From Arenibacter algicola (GTDB taxonomy: Bacteria > Bacteroidota > Bacteroidia > Flavobacteriales > Flavobacteriaceae): a stretch of DNA of 64,000 nt. Of this stretch, positions 9,488 to 17,813 are shown piece by piece; position 1 is the stretch's first letter, and each line of letters begins with the position of its first letter. The stretch lies in the NCBI RefSeq assembly GCF_018860365.1, contig NZ_JAHKPO010000014.1:372001-436000 (forward strand), read 5' to 3'. The notes under the pieces were generated by a model. That model was given only the letters and a program-made list of their open reading frames with translations. It was not told the origin of the DNA and searched no databases. The position numbers were made by a program, and so were the translations under genes.

Positions 9488-10060
9488 TTGAAAGCAATTG
9501 AAAAATTTTATTTTAAATCGGACGTCGAATGGCGCGCTTGGTTAGAGGCCAATCACAGCAGTTGCACTGGTGTACATCTTATTTTCTATAAAGTAGCACA
9601 CGAAAAGGATAGTATGCGCTGGGAGGATGCGGTAAAGGTTGCTCTGTGTTTTGGATGGATAGACAGTACGGTTAAAAGTCTTGGGGATGGTAAACGACAG
9701 CAATATTTTTGTCCTAGAAAGCCAAAAAGTGTTTGGAGTAAATTAAATAAAAACTATATTAAAGAACTCAAATCTAGGGGGGAAATGCACCCCAGCGGAC
9801 TGGAGAAAATTAAGGAAGCAAAAATAGATGGTTCCTGGAATGCTTTGGACGATGTTGAAAATGGTGTTGTCCCTGAGGATCTGCAACTTGCATTCGATGC
9901 GGAGCCGGGGGCCTACGCTAACTATCAAGGGTTTGCCCCCAGTTATAGAAAGAGCTATCTTTATTGGCTCAAGCAAGCCAAACGGGAAGTCACAAGACAG
10001 AAGCGGATAAGTGAAATAATATCGCTTTGCAAAGAAAATAAAAAGTCGCGCGACCAATAA
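9488..10060 (+). CDS. YdeI/OmpD-associated family protein
   Basis: A 190-residue cytosolic protein. WEDAVKVALCFGWIDSTVKS and the following CPRKPKSVWSKLNK are signatures of the YdeI/OmpD-associated family, linked in E. coli to stress and antimicrobial peptide tolerance, with unclear biochemistry. The start is a TTG 4 nt after the M1 stop; no ATG lies near the conserved N-terminus (KAIEKFYFKSDVEWRAWL), so TTG is the best choice. The C-terminal KREVTRQKRISEII helix is typical. It probably belongs to the same transcript as the two genes before it. Confidence 0.85.
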   Translation: MKAIEKFYFKSDVEWRAWLEANHSSCTGVHLIFYKVAHEKDSMRWEDAVKVALCFGWIDSTVKSLGDGKRQQYFCPRKPKSVWSKLNKNYIKELKSRGEMHPSGLEKIKEAKIDGSWNALDDVENGVVPEDLQLAFDAEPGAYANYQGFAPSYRKSYLYWLKQAKREVTRQKRISEIISLCKENKKSRDQ

Positions 10061-10102
10061 ATGGTTAGCTTCGTAAAAATCTAAATCCAATAATTTATTA
10101 AA

Positions 10103-10837
10103 ATGGACATAAATCTAGCAGTACTAATAGACGGTGACAATATTCCCTCTGCCTATGTAAAGGAAATGATGGAGGAAATTGCTAAATATGGCAACCCTAC
10201 CATAAAAAGAATATATGGCGACTGGACCAATCCCAAATTGTCCAAATGGAAGAATTTGTTGTTGGAAAATGCCATAACCCCAATTCAACAATATGCTTAT
10301 ACCACTGGTAAAAATGCTACAGACTCTGCTATGATCATTGATGCCATGGATATACTTTATTCCAATAAGGTCAGTGGTTTTTGTATTGTTTCCAGTGATA
10401 GCGATTTTACGCGTTTGGCCACAAGGTTAAGGGAGGCCGGTATGAATGTAATTGGCATTGGGGAAAAGAAAACCCCCAATCCTTTTATTGTGGCTTGTGA
10501 TAAGTTTATCTATATCGAAATTCTTAAAAATCAATCAGAGGAAAGCTCCTCTGAAACTTCGGATAGTAAGCGGGATAAGAAAGATAATGTGGATAAGATT
10601 ACCCAAAAGGAAATTAAGCTTATAGCCTCCACTATATCAGATCTTGCCGATGAGGATGGATGGGCTTTCTTGGGAGATGTAGGTAGCCTCCTTCAGAAGA
10701 AGCAGCCAAATTTTGATTCACGTAACTATGGTTTTCAAAAATTGACACCATTGATAAAGTCCATTAAAAACTTTGAAATAGACCAACGTGAAAATGTCAA
10801 GGGACGTTTTAAATTAATATATGTTAGAAACAGGTAG
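10103..10837 (+). CDS. NYN domain protein with C-terminal OST-HTH/LOTUS domain
   Basis: 244 residues. The N-terminal 140 residues form a NYN (LabA/DUF88) PIN-like nuclease domain with the expected acidic cluster: D10 and D12 in LIDGDN, an Asp in NATDSAMIIDAMD, and SSDSDF. After a charged, Ser/Lys-rich linker (about 145-170), residues 172-244 match an OST-HTH (LOTUS) RNA-binding domain. This architecture suggests RNA cleavage or RNA surveillance. Its target is unknown. It starts 42 nt after the YdeI gene. Confidence 0.85.
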   Translation: MDINLAVLIDGDNIPSAYVKEMMEEIAKYGNPTIKRIYGDWTNPKLSKWKNLLLENAITPIQQYAYTTGKNATDSAMIIDAMDILYSNKVSGFCIVSSDSDFTRLATRLREAGMNVIGIGEKKTPNPFIVACDKFIYIEILKNQSEESSSETSDSKRDKKDNVDKITQKEIKLIASTISDLADEDGWAFLGDVGSLLQKKQPNFDSRNYGFQKLTPLIKSIKNFEIDQRENVKGRFKLIYVRNR

Positions 10838-10957
10838 ACCCCTTATTTTTTAGGCTAGCTTGAATATATAATTCAGGACAAAACATGTTGTCCATATTGG
10901 TTAATTCCCCCTGCCACCAATAACGGCATTGCGTATTAACTTTAAACCTATATCAAC

Positions 10958-12334
10958 ATGAAAATAATTAGTTTACTCATTTGTATTGTAACGTTTCTTT
11001 CCTGTTCCCCAAAAAAGAAAAGTATTGGCACAACGGCCATATTGATAACGGATGTCAATATTGTTGATGTCAGTAACGGGAATATCCTAAAAAATAGGCA
11101 GGTAGTAATCGACTCTGGGAAAATTAAAAAAATAGTTGAGTCTGTCGAGAACGCTGAGGAATATCCTAATAAAATTGAAGCTAAGGACAAATACCTTATT
11201 CCCGGACTGGCAGAAATGCACGCGCACATTCCCCAGCCTCCTACCAGCGATACCCGTATTGAGGAAACTTTATATCTATACCTATCCAATGGTGTCACCA
11301 CCATTAGGGGAATGTTGGGTCATCCTACCCATCTGGTATTAAGGGAAAAGGCGTTAAAAGGGGAAGTTTTGAGTCCGAGAATTTTTACTTCAAGCCCTTC
11401 ATTTAATGGCAATTCCGTTACCAACAAGGAAGAGGCTGTCCAGAAAGTTACCGCTTATAAGAATGAGGGCTACGATTTTCTTAAAATACACCCGGGGATG
11501 CAGTTGGAGGTTTTTGATCAAATGGTGGAAACCGCCAATGAACTTAATATTCCCTTTGCTGGCCATGTGCCTGTAATGGTTGGCATACGTCACGCACTGG
11601 AAAGTAAATATGCTTCCATAGACCATGTTGATGGCTATTTGGAGGGACTTGTGCCGGAATCTGAAGGCGTTGACCCTTCTGCCAATGGGTTTTTTGGCTA
11701 CTCCTTTACCCCTATGGCCGATACTTCCAAAATTGATGAATTGGTGGCCCTGTCCAAAAAGAACCAGGTATGGGTTGTACCCACACAGAGTTTATTTGAG
11801 AGGTGGTTTGCCCCGGTAAGCTCCGATGAATTGTTGGAGCAACCGGAAATGAAATATATGCCTGTTTCCACTTTGGACGATTGGAAGAGAAGAAAGGATG
11901 AATCCACTAAACCTGAAACCGGTTTTAACGAAGAGCAATGGAATAAATTTACGGCCATAAGAAGGCAGTTGATCCGAAAACTACAGGAGAATGGGCATGG
12001 AATGTTATTAGGTTCGGATGCACCACAATTGTTCAACGTGCCTGGCTTTTCCATTCATCATGAGGTGGAAGGGATGATAGCCGCAGGACTCACTCCTTTG
12101 GAGATTTTGCAATCCGGAACCATTAACCCGGCTAAATTCTTTGGGATGGAGGATAGCTTTGGAAGCATAAAGGAAGGTCTGGATGCCGACTTGGTATTAT
12201 TAAATTCCAATCCCTTAATGGATATTTCGATGCTCAAAGATATTTCCGGTGTTATGGTACGGGGAAAATGGTTGTCCAAGGAATCTATAGATGAAAAGTT
12301 GAAGGAAATTGCCATTAATGCCAAAAACAATTAA
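10958..12334 (+). CDS. Amidohydrolase family lipoprotein
   Basis: 458 residues with a lipoprotein signal (MKIISLLICIVTFLSC, Cys16). The TIM-barrel metal site is visible as EMHAHIP (HxH), FAGHVP, SIDHVDG and LLGSDAPQ. The closest general pattern is the imidazolonepropionase/prolidase-like amidohydrolases that Bacteroidota export. It should hydrolyse a cyclic amide or dipeptide-like substrate at the periplasmic face. A -7-like motif TAACTTTA sits at 10937-10944, 14 nt before the ATG. The Cys is followed by SPKKK, not an acidic surface-export signal. Confidence 0.88.
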   Translation: MKIISLLICIVTFLSCSPKKKSIGTTAILITDVNIVDVSNGNILKNRQVVIDSGKIKKIVESVENAEEYPNKIEAKDKYLIPGLAEMHAHIPQPPTSDTRIEETLYLYLSNGVTTIRGMLGHPTHLVLREKALKGEVLSPRIFTSSPSFNGNSVTNKEEAVQKVTAYKNEGYDFLKIHPGMQLEVFDQMVETANELNIPFAGHVPVMVGIRHALESKYASIDHVDGYLEGLVPESEGVDPSANGFFGYSFTPMADTSKIDELVALSKKNQVWVVPTQSLFERWFAPVSSDELLEQPEMKYMPVSTLDDWKRRKDESTKPETGFNEEQWNKFTAIRRQLIRKLQENGHGMLLGSDAPQLFNVPGFSIHHEVEGMIAAGLTPLEILQSGTINPAKFFGMEDSFGSIKEGLDADLVLLNSNPLMDISMLKDISGVMVRGKWLSKESIDEKLKEIAINAKNN

Positions 12335-12567
12335 TATCTGTTATTCCGATAAAAAAACCTTACTTGGATTTTGAAAATTCATTCAGGATTTTGGATGTTT
12401 GTTTGGGGTCCGTAATCATGATGAAATAGAATGTTTTTGACCGGATATCCCGAAATAAATAGGGATTTCTGTAGAAACTGTATTTTTGGGACTTGGGTGC
12501 TATCGACTCCCTAAAATTAAACTTAAAAAATAGAAACAAACACAAAAAAAAGAAACGCGATAACATT

Positions 12568-13251
12568 ATGAAGAAAATTTTAGGCTTACTTATCCTTATC
12601 TCAACCCTTACAATGAAAGCACAGGAAAATGGTGAAAATAAGTTGGGATCGTGGCACATGTATTTTGGTACTAACAAGATTAGCAATAAATTAAGTATCC
12701 ACACGGAAGCACAGCTCCGCTATTACGAACAGGCCGAAAATTTTAACCAATTGCTTTTGAGAACGGGTTTAAACTATCATATTGATGCCAATGCATGGGC
12801 CACTTTTGGATATGGCTATATTGTTACGGACGGCAGTTTTGAGGAATTCCCGGATGAAACTAATTCTATTGAGCACCGCATTTTTGAACGATTTTTCCTG
12901 AAAAATAAGGTGTGGGAATTTAACTTTGAACACAGATATACCCTGGAACAACGTTTTTTGGATTTTGGGGATCGTAACGATGTGCAACATAGGATGCGGT
13001 ATCGTTTGCAGATGACACTTCCTTTGACAAATACGTTTTTCCTTAATTTCTACGATGAGATCTTTATCAATCTTCAGGATGATATTTTTGGTCAAAACCG
13101 CCTTTACGCTGCTCTTGGAATTAATGTGACCAATAATTTGAGCGTACAAATGGGCTACCTAAAAAATCATTTTTCAGGGGCAGATTATGACCGATTACAG
13201 ATAGGTGTTACCTATAATCCCGACTTAAGGGGTGTACTGAAGAAAAAATAA
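12568..13251 (+). CDS. DUF2490 domain outer-membrane-like protein
   Basis: 227 residues from the ATG at 12568, which gives a normal signal peptide (MKKILGLLILISTLTMKAQ). A start 75 bp upstream would add a Lys/Asn-rich tail encoded by leader DNA. The protein is rich in alternating aromatic residues (FLNFYDEIFINL, QMGYLKNHF) and ends as a beta-barrel, matching DUF2490, a small outer-membrane barrel family of unknown function. A TATTTTTG -7-like motif lies at 12481-12488. The hydrolase-OsmC gene follows after 4 nt, so they are likely co-transcribed. Confidence 0.85.
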   Translation: MKKILGLLILISTLTMKAQENGENKLGSWHMYFGTNKISNKLSIHTEAQLRYYEQAENFNQLLLRTGLNYHIDANAWATFGYGYIVTDGSFEEFPDETNSIEHRIFERFFLKNKVWEFNFEHRYTLEQRFLDFGDRNDVQHRMRYRLQMTLPLTNTFFLNFYDEIFINLQDDIFGQNRLYAALGINVTNNLSVQMGYLKNHFSGADYDRLQIGVTYNPDLRGVLKKK

Positions 13252-13255
13252 TATT

Positions 13256-14473
13256 ATGAACCATCAAAAAGTAAGTTTTAAAAATGTGGACGGAGAAACT
13301 TTGGTAGGGCGTTTGTCCCTTCCTGCCAACCAACATCCGCATAATTTTGTACTATTTGCCCATTGTTTTACCTGTAATAAAAACTTTACCGCCATTAGGA
13401 ATATTAGCAGGGCCCTTACCGCTGAAGGCTTTGGGGTTTTACGATTCGATTTTACTGGTCTTGGTGAAAGTGAGGGTGAATTTTCAGATTCCAATTTTTC
13501 TGGAAATGTGGAAGATTTATTGGAAGCGGCCAAATATTTGGAAACGCATTATACTGCCCCAACATTGATCATTGGCCATTCCTTGGGTGGAGCTGCGGCC
13601 ATTCTTGCCGCGCAAAAAATATCATCCATAAGGGCCGTTGCAACTATTGGTGCACCGTCCAATCCTTTACATGTAAAGCACATTTTTAAAAATGATATCG
13701 AAACCATTAAGGATCATGGAACTGCCGAAGTAAATATTGGAGGAAGAAGCTTTACCATAAAGAAACAGTTTTTGGAGGATTTAAAATCACAATCCTATCA
13801 GGAAACTTTAAAGAATAATAGAAAATCTATTTTGATTCTTCACTCTCCCCAGGACAAAGTTGTTGAAATAAAAAATGCAGAGGAGATTTACATTGCCCTT
13901 CGCCATCCGAAAAGCTTTGTTTCTTTGGATGGGGCAGACCATTTGCTAAGTAACCCCAAGGACGCTACCTATACCGGGGAGATTATTGGAAAATGGTCCA
14001 AAAGGTATTTGGAGATGCCCGGTGCCATAGCCTTGGAAACGGAAAAAGAAGTGGTGGCCAGTTTGGATAGTGCTGATGGATTTACTACTCAAATGAAAGT
14101 TGGGAGTCATTATATCACCGCAGATGAGCCTATTTCATATGGTGGCAATAATTTTGGTCCCTCTCCCTACGAATTGGTATCTGCCGGTCTATCGGCCTGT
14201 ACGGTGATGACCATACAGATGTATGCAAAAAGAAAGAAATGGCCTTTAGAGAATGTGGAAGTGCACACCTCTTATCAAAAATTACATGTAGCGGATTGTG
14301 AGAACTGTGATTCAAGTGAGGCAAAAATAGATACTTTCCAGAGAGCCATTAAGCTTACGGGCAGCCTGGACAATAAACAAATTGCCAGGATAATGGAGAT
14401 CGCAGATAAATGCCCGGTCCACAGGACCTTGAAAAGCGAGATAAAAATCGCTACTACATTATTGGATGATTAA
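13256..14473 (+). CDS. Bifunctional alpha/beta hydrolase - OsmC family protein
   Basis: 405 residues. Residues 1-250 are a serine hydrolase with the nucleophile in GHSLGGAA, Asp in HSPQDKVVE and His in GADHLL. Residues 265-405 are an OsmC/Ohr-like domain with the two reactive cysteines in LSACTVMT and ADKCPVH. OsmC proteins reduce organic hydroperoxides through such a Cys pair. The fusion suggests that the hydrolase frees or processes acyl substrates that the OsmC part then detoxifies. This fusion is known in Bacteroidota and Proteobacteria. It is followed by two other stress-type genes. Confidence 0.93.
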   Translation: MNHQKVSFKNVDGETLVGRLSLPANQHPHNFVLFAHCFTCNKNFTAIRNISRALTAEGFGVLRFDFTGLGESEGEFSDSNFSGNVEDLLEAAKYLETHYTAPTLIIGHSLGGAAAILAAQKISSIRAVATIGAPSNPLHVKHIFKNDIETIKDHGTAEVNIGGRSFTIKKQFLEDLKSQSYQETLKNNRKSILILHSPQDKVVEIKNAEEIYIALRHPKSFVSLDGADHLLSNPKDATYTGEIIGKWSKRYLEMPGAIALETEKEVVASLDSADGFTTQMKVGSHYITADEPISYGGNNFGPSPYELVSAGLSACTVMTIQMYAKRKKWPLENVEVHTSYQKLHVADCENCDSSEAKIDTFQRAIKLTGSLDNKQIARIMEIADKCPVHRTLKSEIKIATTLLDD

Positions 14474-14537
14474 TTTGCCAATGCACTATCCCAAAATAAC
14501 GGGTCTTTAATAAAATATGATTAATTCATTTTAAAGA

Positions 14538-14570
14538 ATTGTTCGACAATATTTTTTATGCTTAACTTTA
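14538..14570 (+). promoter_or_regulatory. Candidate promoter of the YceI gene with overlapping dyad
   Basis: ATTG at 14538-14541 and TAACTTTA at 14563-14570 are 21 nt apart, close to the Bacteroidota consensus TTTG-N19-21-TAnnTTTG. A start near 14577 would leave a leader of about 19 nt. The -33 element is inside the inverted repeat ATTGT-TCG-ACAAT (14538-14550), which could be a repressor or activator site. Confidence 0.4.
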
Positions 14571-14595
14571 TAGCTAATATTTCAAATAAAAAATC

Positions 14596-15237
14596 ATGAA
14601 AAAAATCGCTTTTGCATGCTTAAGTTTACTTTTAATTACTGGGATAAGCTGTAAGGATGCCAAAAAAGGGCAAGATGGTGGGACCATAGAATTGGAGGCC
14701 GCCTCTTCCGAAAAATTTAGCCTGGTCAAAGATTCAACCAAAGTAAGTTTTACGGCTTATAAGACCACTGAAAAATTGCCTGTTGGTGGCAAGTTTACCA
14801 AAATTAATATTACAAATACTACTGAAGGCAGTACGGCCATGGAAGCCCTGAACGGCACCACTTTTAGTATTCCCGTAAGCAGCTTATTTACCAATGATGC
14901 TACCGGAACCAGAGATCCAAAGATTTTGGAATTCTTTTTCGGTGTTATGGATAATACTGAACTTATTTCAGGGGTATTTAAAGTTTCAGGTGATGATAAA
15001 TGTTCTATAGATGTTACCCTTAACGGAAAAACTGCCAATATTCCCCTGGAACATGAAGTGTCTGGCGATAACGGCCATTCCTTTAACGGTGTGATGAATT
15101 TGGAGAACTGGGACGCCTTGAATGCGGTTGCGTCCATAAATAAAGCCTGTGAGGCTTTACATACAGGTAAGGATGGCGTTAGTAAGACTTGGAGTGAAGT
15201 TGCAGTTCATGCCGATGTCCTTGTGCAAAAAAAATAA
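14596..15237 (+). CDS. YceI family lipoprotein
   Basis: 213 residues. The N-terminus (ITGISC, Cys19) looks like a lipoprotein signal. The rest fits the YceI/lipocalin-like fold, with VSFTAYKTTEKLPVGGKF and the paired pattern SIPVSSLFTND. YceI proteins bind polyprenoid or other hydrophobic ligands in the periplasm and are often stress-induced. After the Cys come KDAKK, with no acidic run, so surface export is unlikely. The superoxide dismutase downstream has nearly the same post-Cys sequence (KEAKK). A strong terminator follows. Confidence 0.8.
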   Translation: MKKIAFACLSLLLITGISCKDAKKGQDGGTIELEAASSEKFSLVKDSTKVSFTAYKTTEKLPVGGKFTKINITNTTEGSTAMEALNGTTFSIPVSSLFTNDATGTRDPKILEFFFGVMDNTELISGVFKVSGDDKCSIDVTLNGKTANIPLEHEVSGDNGHSFNGVMNLENWDALNAVASINKACEALHTGKDGVSKTWSEVAVHADVLVQKK

Positions 15238-15300
15238 TTCTTAAAGATTCAGGAATGAGCATATTCTAAGTTTCCTTCCCTTGGAATAATAGGCTTGAAT

Positions 15301-15341
15301 AAAAATCCCCGTATTTGTTTTGTACAAATACGGGGATTTTT
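15301..15341. terminator. Strong bidirectional-looking Rho-independent terminator
   Basis: A perfect 17-bp inverted repeat (15301-15317 and 15325-15341) with a GC core CCCCG/CGGGG, a short loop, and A/T tracts on both sides. It ends the YceI transcript and separates it from the superoxide dismutase. Confidence 0.9.
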
Positions 15342-15402
15342 AGTTTATATCGACCAATTTTTGACTCAATTAAGTTATTAAATAACGTGTATCCTTTCTG
15401 GT

Positions 15403-15434
15403 CTTGACATCCTTTCTCAAAATTGCTAATTTTA
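15403..15434 (+). promoter_or_regulatory. Candidate promoter of the superoxide dismutase gene
   Basis: CTTG (15403-15406) lies 20 nt before TAATTTTA (15427-15434), close to the Bacteroidota TTTG/TAnnTTTG pattern. The same stretch also reads TTGACA-N17-TAATTT in sigma-70 terms. The predicted start is near 15441, 17 nt before the ATG. Confidence 0.45.
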
Positions 15435-15457
15435 AGAGAACCTAAAAAAAATGAAAG

Positions 15458-16045
15458 ATGAATAACATTAAATTATTGTTCTTGGTATTACTTTTCCTTG
15501 GTTCCTACAGTTGTAAGGAGGCTAAGAAAGAAACCAAAGACGCTATGGAAAATGTTGAAGCAATGGCCGAGGAAATAAACAATGAGGTTGAGGTTAAGAC
15601 CCTAAAGTTTCCCATGGAGCCAAAAAGTGATAGTAATGTTAAAGGTGAGGTAAGCTTTACTGAAGAAAACGGAACTGTAAGCATGAAAGCTAGCTTGTCC
15701 GGACTAACACCAGGGGAACACGCCATTCATATCCATGAAAAAGCAGACTGTTCTTCGGCCGACGGAAAATCTACCGGTGGACATTGGAATCCAACCTTTG
15801 CCTCTCATGGTAAATGGGGTTCTTCGGATGGCTACCACAGGGGAGATATTGGAAATTTTGTAGCAGACGAGCAAGGTAATGCAACCGTGGAGTTTTCTAC
15901 TGACGAATGGTGTTTGGGATGCGCGGACGAAACCAAAAACCTATTGGGCAAAGCCGTGATAGTACACCAAGGTGTGGATGATTTTGTTACCCAGCCCACT
16001 GGCGACGCTGGAGGAAGGATAAGTTGCGCCGGTATTATTGAATAG
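15458..16045 (+). CDS. sodC: Cu/Zn superoxide dismutase, lipoprotein
   Basis: 195 residues. A lipoprotein signal (LGSYSC) is followed by KEAKKETKDAMENVEA, a charged spacer. The Cu/Zn SOD fold follows, with copper and zinc ligands in HIHEKADC (HxH), GGHWNP, GYHRGDIGN and VHQGVDD, and the C-terminal signature GDAGGRISCAG. The disulfide cysteines are C in KADC and C in ISCAG. An extra CxxC (WCLGC) sits in the loop before the last His ligand; this is not in E. coli SodC. It removes superoxide in the periplasm. It has its own promoter and terminator. Confidence 0.95.
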   Translation: MNNIKLLFLVLLFLGSYSCKEAKKETKDAMENVEAMAEEINNEVEVKTLKFPMEPKSDSNVKGEVSFTEENGTVSMKASLSGLTPGEHAIHIHEKADCSSADGKSTGGHWNPTFASHGKWGSSDGYHRGDIGNFVADEQGNATVEFSTDEWCLGCADETKNLLGKAVIVHQGVDDFVTQPTGDAGGRISCAGIIE

Positions 16046-16068
16046 TGATCAATATAGAAAAATTTATT

Positions 16069-16098
16069 AAGCTGCCTTTTTGGGCAGTTTTTTTTTCT
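16069..16098 (+). terminator. Rho-independent terminator of sodC
   Basis: AAGCTGCC (16069-16076) pairs with GGCAGTTT (16083-16090), allowing one G-U pair, with a 6-nt loop and a run of T residues after it. Confidence 0.85.
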
Positions 16099-16278
16099 TG
16101 AAAATTCCGGAAGGGATATGGTTGCAACACATTGGTACACGGCCACTGAGCCAACCTTCCAAGCCCTAATTGGATGATGGAATATTGAAATAAAATAAAA
16201 ACCTATGAAATTTTACTAATAATTATTCCTACAAATTAATAGACCTTTGTCTAGTTTAACACCCCAATATCTAATAAT

Positions 16279-17559
16279 ATGAACCTATCCAATAGCACTA
16301 AAGGGATACTTGGCTGCATTATTACGTTATTCTTCTGTTCTTTGTCCGCCCAAGAATCCAAGGTTTCTACCTACAGCCAGTCCAATGGTAACGAAAACAG
16401 CAAAAGAGCTGACAAGTACCAACAACTTCTAAAACTGGGTTATAAGGAAAACGAAATATTCGAGGACCTTGGCAACGCCAACTTTTTGGTCGAAAATTAT
16501 GAGGAAGCTATATTTTGGTATACCAAGTTAATAGATACAAATACCAATTCTACAGCAAAGGCAAGTTATTATGAACGATATCTTTTCGCACTAAAAAAAA
16601 TTAGATCCACAGTTGTGGAAAGTACTTCCGAAGATAAGGATTGGCTGGCCCAAATTAAAGGGGACTATCAAATAAAACGCGCCCCTGTAGAAAATATCAA
16701 TCATCCTGAAAAAGTGGGCAAATATAGGGATTTCAACTTTCAACAGCCCCAAGAACCAGTGGTGTCCGGGGAACTGACTTTGGAAGATCTGGGATTGGAA
16801 AATGAGTTGGTGTCTGATATTGAGGATAAGGAAAAGTTTAAATTTGCCTATAATGCGCCAATTGCAATCACCGAAGATGGCCGTACCGCCTATTTTAGTA
16901 AGGCCGTATATACAAAACCTTTGTATGGGGTCTTTTCAAAAAAAGAATTGGTTCACAGAATATTCAAGGCCAATAAGGTAAATGGCGAATGGCAGAACAT
17001 AAAAGAAGTTGCATTGGCACCACAGCATTATTCGGCCATCCACCCTACCGTTTCTCCGGATGGAAGAAGATTGTTCTTTGCCTCCAATATGCCCGGTACT
17101 TTTGGGAAATATGATATCTACGTAGCAGACATTCAAAACGACGGATCTTTTAGTGTAGCTAAAAATTTAGGTCAAAAGGTAAACACGGACGATAACGATC
17201 TTTATCCAAAAATAATAGGAGGCTCCTCCCTGGTCTTTGCTTCGGAAGGAAGAAAAGGTTTTGGTGGACTGGATGTGTACATGGTTCAGGTTGATCAAAG
17301 GAAGGTGGGGACTTCCGTTAATCTTGGAACCGATATCAATAGTGTTGAAGATGACTTTTCAATTTTACTAACCGGTAATAACGGAATGGGGTACGTTATG
17401 TCCAATAGAGGTGAAAGCAAAAGTAATCCACAAAGGGTGGCATTCACCTACTCCAAAGAGAAAAGGGACAGGTTGTTGGAGAAAAGGCAATTCAATATTT
17501 TGGAAAGTATTGATGACAAGGCGCAAATTAATTACTCAAATACTGTTTTTGAAGAGTAA
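16279..17559 (+). CDS. PD40 beta-propeller protein with TPR-like N-terminus (T9SS-type, no OmpA domain)
   Basis: 426 residues with a signal peptide ending FFCSLSAQ. Residues 45-110 resemble the TPR region of PorE-type proteins (NFLVENYEEAIFWYTKL). Residues 190-400 hold at least three PD40/WD40-like blades: AITEDGRTAYFS, TVSPDGRRLFFAS, and SLVFASEGRKGFGGLDVY. PorE and related Bacteroidota proteins normally end in an OmpA-like peptidoglycan-binding domain; this one stops soon after the propeller. The PorP/SprF-family gene follows after 254 bp, the usual partner in T9SS and gliding loci. A dyad TAGAC-CTTT-GTCTA lies upstream at 16240-16253. Confidence 0.85.
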   Translation: MNLSNSTKGILGCIITLFFCSLSAQESKVSTYSQSNGNENSKRADKYQQLLKLGYKENEIFEDLGNANFLVENYEEAIFWYTKLIDTNTNSTAKASYYERYLFALKKIRSTVVESTSEDKDWLAQIKGDYQIKRAPVENINHPEKVGKYRDFNFQQPQEPVVSGELTLEDLGLENELVSDIEDKEKFKFAYNAPIAITEDGRTAYFSKAVYTKPLYGVFSKKELVHRIFKANKVNGEWQNIKEVALAPQHYSAIHPTVSPDGRRLFFASNMPGTFGKYDIYVADIQNDGSFSVAKNLGQKVNTDDNDLYPKIIGGSSLVFASEGRKGFGGLDVYMVQVDQRKVGTSVNLGTDINSVEDDFSILLTGNNGMGYVMSNRGESKSNPQRVAFTYSKEKRDRLLEKRQFNILESIDDKAQINYSNTVFEE

Positions 17560-17813
17560 GGCTTTTATCAATTAGTAAGCATCGGATAAATTGTACAGGA
17601 GTAATACTGTGATAAATTAACAGTAGGAATTTACTTACATATTTGTAATTTGGTCCTCTATATTTTTTTGGACCATTTCAATTGAATTTTTCTAAAGCCC
17701 CGACCAGGTTTGCGGTCAACTTAAGATAAATGATCCAAGTTTAGCGAGAGACACGCACTATATGATTATAAGAAACTAATTATAATCGGATTAACATAAA
17801 TTTTTCCCCTTGG

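Noticed and set aside
10042-10051. GTCGCGCGAC palindrome near the end of the YdeI gene
   Set aside because: It is inside coding sequence, has no loop for a hairpin and is explained by the Lys-Ser-Arg-Asp codons.
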